DNA of 48,720 nucleotides from Candidatus Epulonipiscium sp. (GTDB taxonomy: Bacteria > Bacillota > Clostridia > Lachnospirales > Defluviitaleaceae): NCBI GenBank assembly GCA_012521395.1, contig JAAYML010000100.1, forward strand, positions 1 to 48,720, written 5' to 3'. A model generated the notes under the pieces. It saw nothing but the letters and a program-made list of their open reading frames with translations, was not told the DNA's origin and made no database searches. A program made the position numbers and the translations under genes. Positions 44,372 through 48,720 of this stretch are shown one piece after another. Numbering within the stretch: the first letter of the stretch is position 1; each line of letters starts with the position of its first letter.

Positions 44372-45472
44372 TCACTCCTCTATGCCTGAATTTGCTTCAT
44401 CGTCTTGATCTGAGCTTTCTTCAAGCACCATTCCTGCATCTTTTGCCTGTGATTCACTTTTAATATCAATTTTCCAACCAGTCAGTTTTGCAGCAAGCCT
44501 TGCATTTTGTCCTTCTTTTCCTATCGCTAAAGACAATTGATAATCCGGAACAATTACACTGGCACTTTTATTTTCTTCATCTGTAATGACTTTAATAACT
44601 TTCGAAGGGCTTAAAGCAGCTGCAATGAATTCTTTTGGATCATCACTCCATTGTATAATATCAATTTTTTCTCCTCTTAACTCGTTAACGATAACATTAA
44701 CTCTTTGACCGTTTTGACCTACGCAGGCACCAACAGGGTCAACTTCCGGATCATTGGAATGAACTGCCATTTTAGTTCTGGATCCAGCTTCCCTGGCGAT
44801 ACTTTTAATTTCTACGATTCCTTCGTATACTTCAGGGACTTCCTGTTCAAATAATCTTTTAACTAATTCCGGATGGGTTCTGGATACAAATATTTGAGAT
44901 CCTTTAGTGGTCTGTTTAACTTCAAGGATATAAACTTTTATTCTGCTGTTCAGTTCATACTCTTCTGTAGGGATCTGCTCATTGGGTTGAAGGATAGCCT
45001 CAGCTTTACCTAAGTTAATCATAATATTCTTTCTTTCTTTTCTTTGGATAATCCCCGTCATGATATCTCTTTCTTTTGTAATATAATGATTATAAATGAT
45101 TTCCCGTTCAGCTTCCCGAATTCTCTGAATAACTACCTGTTTAGCTGTTTGAGCTGCAATACGGCCAAAATTCTTAGGAGTAACTTCTATGTCAACAATA
45201 TCTCCCAGTTCATAATTAATATCAATTTCTCTGGCTTCTTCCAGAGAAATTTCTAAAGCACTGTTTTCAACATTTTCTACAACCGTTTTTTGTGCATAAA
45301 CATTGACATCCCCATTTTCACGATCAATAGAAACTTTAATGTTTTGTGAAGTACCAAAATTCTTTTTACAAGCAGACACCAATGAAGTTTCTATAGCTTC
45401 AAAAAGCAATTCTTTGTCAATTCCTTTTTCTTTAGCAATTTGTTCGATTGCACCGATAAATTCGGAGTTCAT
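44372..45472 (-). CDS. nusA: Transcription termination/antitermination factor NusA
   Basis: This 366-residue protein binds RNA polymerase and nascent RNA. The N-terminal RNAP-binding domain begins [20 protein letters not shown]. It is followed by S1 ([17 protein letters not shown]), KH1 ([20 protein letters not shown]) and KH2 ([18 protein letters not shown]). There are no C-terminal acidic AR repeats, as is normal in Bacillota; the tail is short and acidic. AGGAGG lies about 10 bases before the ATG. Confidence 0.97.
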   Translation of the reverse strand: MNSEFIGAIEQIAKEKGIDKELLFEAIETSLVSACKKNFGTSQNIKVSIDRENGDVNVYAQKTVVENVENSALEISLEEAREIDINYELGDIVDIEVTPKNFGRIAAQTAKQVVIQRIREAEREIIYNHYITKERDIMTGIIQRKERKNIMINLGKAEAILQPNEQIPTEEYELNSRIKVYILEVKQTTKGSQIFVSRTHPELVKRLFEQEVPEVYEGIVEIKSIAREAGSRTKMAVHSNDPEVDPVGACVGQNGQRVNVIVNELRGEKIDIIQWSDDPKEFIAAALSPSKVIKVITDEENKSASVIVPDYQLSLAIGKEGQNARLAAKLTGWKIDIKSESQAKDAGMVLEESSDQDDEANSGIEE

Positions 45473-45496
45473 ATACCCTTTACCTCCTCAAAATGA

Positions 45497-45961
45497 TTAA
45501 AATATAACTGCCAATCGGACAATGGCAATATCATTCCTGTTAAAAGAAAGCTGGTTTCCTTCTTCATCTATGATGTAAACGATATTATCTCTTAATTCTA
45601 ATAACTCACCAGAATATTCTTTCTTTTTATTAAATGGTTTATAGAGTTTAATATCGACAATTCTTCCCTTATATTTTTCAAAATCAGAATCTTTTTTTAA
45701 AGGTCTGTCTAAACCGGGAGAGCTGACTTCTAAAATATATGAGTTTTTAATGGGATCTTCTTTGTCCAGAATTTTTTCTAAAGCTCTGGAAACTAATTCA
45801 CAATCGTCAATGGTTATGCCTCCTTCTTTATCTATAAAAACTCTAAGGTACCAGTTTGTACCTTCTTTAACGTATTCAACATCGACCAGTTCAAAATTGT
45901 GCTCATCTAAAATAGGTTTAAGATATGTTTCAACCGTTTGCTCTATGTTTTGTTTTGACAC
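45497..45961 (-). CDS. rimP: Ribosome maturation factor RimP
   Basis: This 154-residue protein is needed for 30S assembly. ELVDVEYVKEGTNWYLRVFI and the VSSPGLDRPLKK motif (near residues 80-92) are diagnostic. The start is GTG at 45961 with AAGGG about 7 bases upstream. It is the first gene of rimP-nusA-ylxR-ylxQ-infB-rbfA-nrnA-truB-ribF. A perfect palindrome lies in its 5' region. Confidence 0.94.
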   Translation of the reverse strand: MSKQNIEQTVETYLKPILDEHNFELVDVEYVKEGTNWYLRVFIDKEGGITIDDCELVSRALEKILDKEDPIKNSYILEVSSPGLDRPLKKDSDFEKYKGRIVDIKLYKPFNKKKEYSGELLELRDNIVYIIDEEGNQLSFNRNDIAIVRLAVIF

Positions 45962-45974
45962 ATAATCACCCTTT

Positions 45975-45988
45975 CAATGATATCATTG
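45975..45988. promoter_or_regulatory. Perfect palindrome in the rimP 5' region
   Basis: CAATGATATCATTG is a gapless 14-base palindrome ending a few bases before the rimP ribosome site. As DNA it could bind a dimeric regulator. As RNA it could fold to CAAUG-AUAU-CAUUG near the start codon. No known operator comes to mind. The rest of the 45962-46206 gap is A/T-rich and no promoter with good spacing is evident. Confidence 0.4.
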
Positions 45989-46111
45989 GATAAGCATGGA
46001 ATGAATTAATCCGTACTTATAATTCTTTATATAGTTTTAAATAAAAAAGAATATCCTATTCATCATCTTTCTACATAAAGTAAGGGACAATGGGATATTA
46101 AAAACTCTATA

Positions 46112-46144
46112 TACAATAGAAAGAGTGGGCTTCGACCCACTCTT
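46112..46144 (-). terminator. Terminator of polC
   Basis: AAGAGTGGG (46121-46129) and CCCACTCTT (46136-46144) form a 9-bp stem with a six-base loop. On the minus strand the stem is followed by a moderately U-rich UCUAUUG. It lies about 60 bases after the polC stop and ahead of rimP. Confidence 0.7.
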
Positions 46145-46206
46145 AAATAAAGAATATACATACCAACTGTTTTTATTATATCATCATCAATTCATAAATG
46201 CAAGTA

Positions 46207-48720
46207 TTAAAACAAGGATAACTGACTGCTTTCGGGTATCCCGGTCAAAATTTCATTTTCTCTCATAATTTCAACAACTGGCCTGCTAATTTTTGCCCTT
46301 TCAACGAAATCTTCAACAGAAAGAAATTCTCCTTCTTCTCTAGCTTTAACAATATTAAAAGCAGCAGTGTTTCCCAGCCCCTGAAGGGCATTAAGAGGAG
46401 GCAGAATGCCCTCTGGTGTTAATTTAAAGGTTACAGCGTCAGACTTATATAAATCAATTGGTATAAATTTAAATCCTCTTGCGTACATTTCTAAAACAAT
46501 TTCTAAAACAGTAAGGGTCCCTTTTTCCTTTGTTGTCAGATTATTACCTTTTTCTTCATATTCTTTGATGGCTTTACGAACCTTGTTTTCCCCTTTACAC
46601 ATGAGACAATAATCAAAATCCTCTGCCCTGACGGTAAAATAAGTTGCATAGAAAGCTTCCGGATAATAAACTTTAAAATACGCAATTCTGAAAGCCATCA
46701 TAACGTAGGCTGCAGCATGGGCTTTAGGGAACATATATTTAATTTTTTTACAAGAATCGATATACCATTGAGGAACCCCAGCAGCTTTCATAGCTTCTTC
46801 ATCATCAGGCTCAAGACCTTTTCCTTTTCTGACCTTTTCCATAATTTTGAAAGCGTGTTTCTTTTCTACTCCTTTGTTGATTAAATAAACCATAATATCA
46901 TCCCGAGTACAAATCACTTCAGAAAGGCTTGCTGTTCCATCCCGGATTAAATCCTGGGCGTTATTAAGCCAAACATCGGTCCCATGCGAAAGTCCGGAAA
47001 TCCGTATGAGTTCTGAAAATGTTTTTGGCTTTGTATCTATTAGCATTTGTCTTACAAATTTTGTCCCAAATTCAGGCAGACCTAAAGTTCCAACTTCACA
47101 GTTAATTTGTTCAGGACTCACATTTAATGCTTTCGTAGAGCTAAATAAAGACATCGTATTTTCATCATCTAATGGAATTTTTCTTGGATTAACTCCCGTT
47201 AAATCTTCAAGCATTCTGATAACTGTAGGGTCATCGTGACCCAGAATATCCAATTTTAACAATCTTCCACTAATGGAATGATAATCAAAGTGTGTTGTAA
47301 TAACAGGAGAATTCACATCATTGGCAGGTCTTTGAACAGGACAAAATTCATATATTTCTTTATCTTTGGGAACAATCATTAAGCCCCCCGGATGCTGCCC
47401 AGTTGTTCTTTTAATTCCTGTACATCCTTTTACTAATCGGTTGACTTCCGCCTTTCTTAAAACGATGTTTTTGGATTCCATGTATTTTTTAACAAAGCCA
47501 TAAGCAGTTTTTTCTGCTAATGTTCCAATGGTACCAGCTCTGTAAACATAGTCTTTTCCAAATAATTCTTCTGTATAACTATGAGCTCTGGGCTGGTATT
47601 CTCCAGAAAAGTTTAAGTCAATATCAGGCTCTTTATCCCCATCAAAACCTAAAAAAGTTTCAAAAGGAATGTCGTGACCATCTTTATTCATCATTTCTCC
47701 ACACTTAGGACAAATCTTATCCGGCATATCACAGCCAGAGCCTCCGGCAAAAGATTTAACCATTTCCGAATCAAAATCGGAATACTTACAATTAGGACAA
47801 ATATAGTGAGGAGGCAAGGGATTTACTTCTGTAATGGATGCCATGGTAGCCACAAAAGAAGAACCAACAGAACCACGGGAACCAACCAAATACCCATCTT
47901 CCAAAGACTTCCAAACCAATTTTTGCGCAATAATATACATTACAGCAAAACCATTTTTTATTATGGCATTTAATTCCCTGTCCAATCTGTTTTGCACTGC
48001 TGGAGGAAGAGGATCACCATAAATGGACTTCGCTTTTTCCATTGTAATTCTTGTTAATTCCTCTTCCGCTCCTTCAATTTTAGGAGGAAAAGTTTCATCC
48101 GGAATAGGTTTAATATTTTCAATGAATTGGTTTATTTTATTCGGATTATCAATAACAACTTCTCTGGCTTTTTTCTCTCCTAAATAAGAAAATTCTTCAA
48201 GCATCTCTTCTGTTGTCCGTAAATATAAGGGCGCCTGATTATCGGCATCGGAAAAACCCTGTCCTGCCATAATAATTCTTCTAAAGACTTCATCCTGAGG
48301 ATCTAAAAAATGCACATCACAGGTGGCCACAACAGGTTTATTGAGCAATGTTCCTAATTCGACAATATTCATATTAATTTTTTTAAGTTCATCAACGGAT
48401 TCGACTGTACCATTGTCAATTAAAAATTGATTATTATCCAAAGGTTGAATTTCTAGATAATCATAAAACGAAGCAATTCTTTTTATTTCTTCATCTGACT
48501 TTTTATTAAGGATAGCTCTGTAAAGTTCTCCTGCCTCACAGGCAGTTCCGATCATTAATCCTTCTTTATATTTCAAATAAAGACTTTTGGGTATCCTGGG
48601 TCTTTTATTAAAATACTCCAGATGAGAAAAGGACACTAATTTATATAAATTAATCAGGCCTGTTTGATTTTTAACCAATATCACTGCATGATAAGTTTTA
48701 AGCTTTTTTACATCAATTTC
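46207..48720 (-). CDS. polC: PolC-type DNA polymerase III alpha subunit, 5' end beyond the window
   Basis: The frame is open to the right edge, giving about 837 C-terminal residues of a protein normally near 1430. The segment starts inside the PHP domain ([31 protein letters not shown]); the exonuclease and OB parts must lie outside. The zinc-binding cysteines CPNC ... CPKC precede the catalytic [12 protein letters not shown] with two essential aspartates. [12 protein letters not shown] and the palm/fingers follow. This is the Gram-positive replicative polymerase. Internal GTG at 48684 is not a start: the upstream 12 codons continue the conserved sequence. Confidence 0.97.
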   Translation of the reverse strand, partial: EIDVKKLKTYHAVILVKNQTGLINLYKLVSFSHLEYFNKRPRIPKSLYLKYKEGLMIGTACEAGELYRAILNKKSDEEIKRIASFYDYLEIQPLDNNQFLIDNGTVESVDELKKINMNIVELGTLLNKPVVATCDVHFLDPQDEVFRRIIMAGQGFSDADNQAPLYLRTTEEMLEEFSYLGEKKAREVVIDNPNKINQFIENIKPIPDETFPPKIEGAEEELTRITMEKAKSIYGDPLPPAVQNRLDRELNAIIKNGFAVMYIIAQKLVWKSLEDGYLVGSRGSVGSSFVATMASITEVNPLPPHYICPNCKYSDFDSEMVKSFAGGSGCDMPDKICPKCGEMMNKDGHDIPFETFLGFDGDKEPDIDLNFSGEYQPRAHSYTEELFGKDYVYRAGTIGTLAEKTAYGFVKKYMESKNIVLRKAEVNRLVKGCTGIKRTTGQHPGGLMIVPKDKEIYEFCPVQRPANDVNSPVITTHFDYHSISGRLLKLDILGHDDPTVIRMLEDLTGVNPRKIPLDDENTMSLFSSTKALNVSPEQINCEVGTLGLPEFGTKFVRQMLIDTKPKTFSELIRISGLSHGTDVWLNNAQDLIRDGTASLSEVICTRDDIMVYLINKGVEKKHAFKIMEKVRKGKGLEPDDEEAMKAAGVPQWYIDSCKKIKYMFPKAHAAAYVMMAFRIAYFKVYYPEAFYATYFTVRAEDFDYCLMCKGENKVRKAIKEYEEKGNNLTTKEKGTLTVLEIVLEMYARGFKFIPIDLYKSDAVTFKLTPEGILPPLNALQGLGNTAAFNIVKAREEGEFLSVEDFVERAKISRPVVEIMRENEILTGIPESSQLSLF

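Noticed and set aside
1-48720. CRISPR arrays, tRNA or rRNA genes, retrons, toxin-antitoxin pairs or a defence island
   Set aside because: No regularly spaced repeats, cloverleaf sequences or defence-type gene clusters were seen on either strand. Nearly all coding capacity is accounted for by core genes.

Overview
This window is ordinary, densely packed core chromosome of a low-GC, spore-forming member of the Clostridia (Bacillota). The evidence is the strongly A/T-biased sequence, Gram-positive-type PolC, dipicolinate synthase genes dpaA/dpaB, a SpoIIIE/FtsK translocase, LexA with Bacillota-type SOS boxes, and strong AGGAGG ribosome sites with frequent TTG starts. The precise genus cannot be read from the sequence alone. 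I found no CRISPR array, tRNA, rRNA, intact insertion sequence, prophage or defence island.

Layout, left to right. 1-637: the tail of an unidentified gene, then an A/T-rich gene-poor stretch. 638-2249: a TtcA-like tRNA thiolase converging on a YetF-like membrane protein, then an unannotated 30-residue membrane peptide. 2356-6568: a Xer-type tyrosine recombinase, a LysM protein of the YneA type divergent from lexA across a cluster of SOS boxes, and glutamine-dependent NAD synthetase coupled to lexA. 6605-15122 (minus strand): miaB-mutS-mutL-miaA-hfq-ynbB, covering tRNA modification, mismatch repair and the RNA chaperone. 15241-16693: two small orphan genes and an AcuB-like CBS/ACT protein. 16736-21296 (minus): a complete branched-chain amino acid ABC transporter, livJHMGF. 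21542-22648: a YprB-like exonuclease. 22678-31165 (minus): ftsK/spoIIIE-fhs-folD-rimO-pgsA-RNA metallo-hydrolase. 31280-37796 (minus): tepA-ylzJ, the sporulation pair dpaA-dpaB, dut, a pitrilysin-type peptidase and pnp. 38019-45961 (minus): rpsO with its own structured leader, and the translation operon rimP-nusA-ylxR-ylxQ-infB-rbfA-nrnA-truB-ribF. 46207-48720: the C-terminal part of polC, which runs off the right edge.

The minus-strand order polC-rimP-nusA-ylxR-ylxQ-infB-rbfA-truB-ribF-rpsO-pnp-mlpA-dpaAB-tepA-ylzJ-spoIIIE ... pgsA ... miaB-mutS-mutL-miaA-hfq-ynbB ... lexA matches, from memory, the order of these genes in Bacillus subtilis, but compressed into under 50 kb. The asd-dapG-dapA block that follows dpaB there is missing, and extra genes (nrnA, dut, fhs-folD, liv) are interleaved.

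The most useful new observations are regulatory or concern gene calls. They include a LexA-like site inside the recombinase promoter, paired inverted SOS boxes between lexA and the YneA-like gene, a promoter-proximal hairpin with a U-tract in front of ftsK, and a structured rpsO leader. Others are a probable sporulation promoter isolating dpaAB, a small membrane peptide with an in-phase A-AAA-AAG slippery site, and at least seven TTG starts that naive gene calling places too far upstream. I did not find a convincing undescribed multi-gene system.
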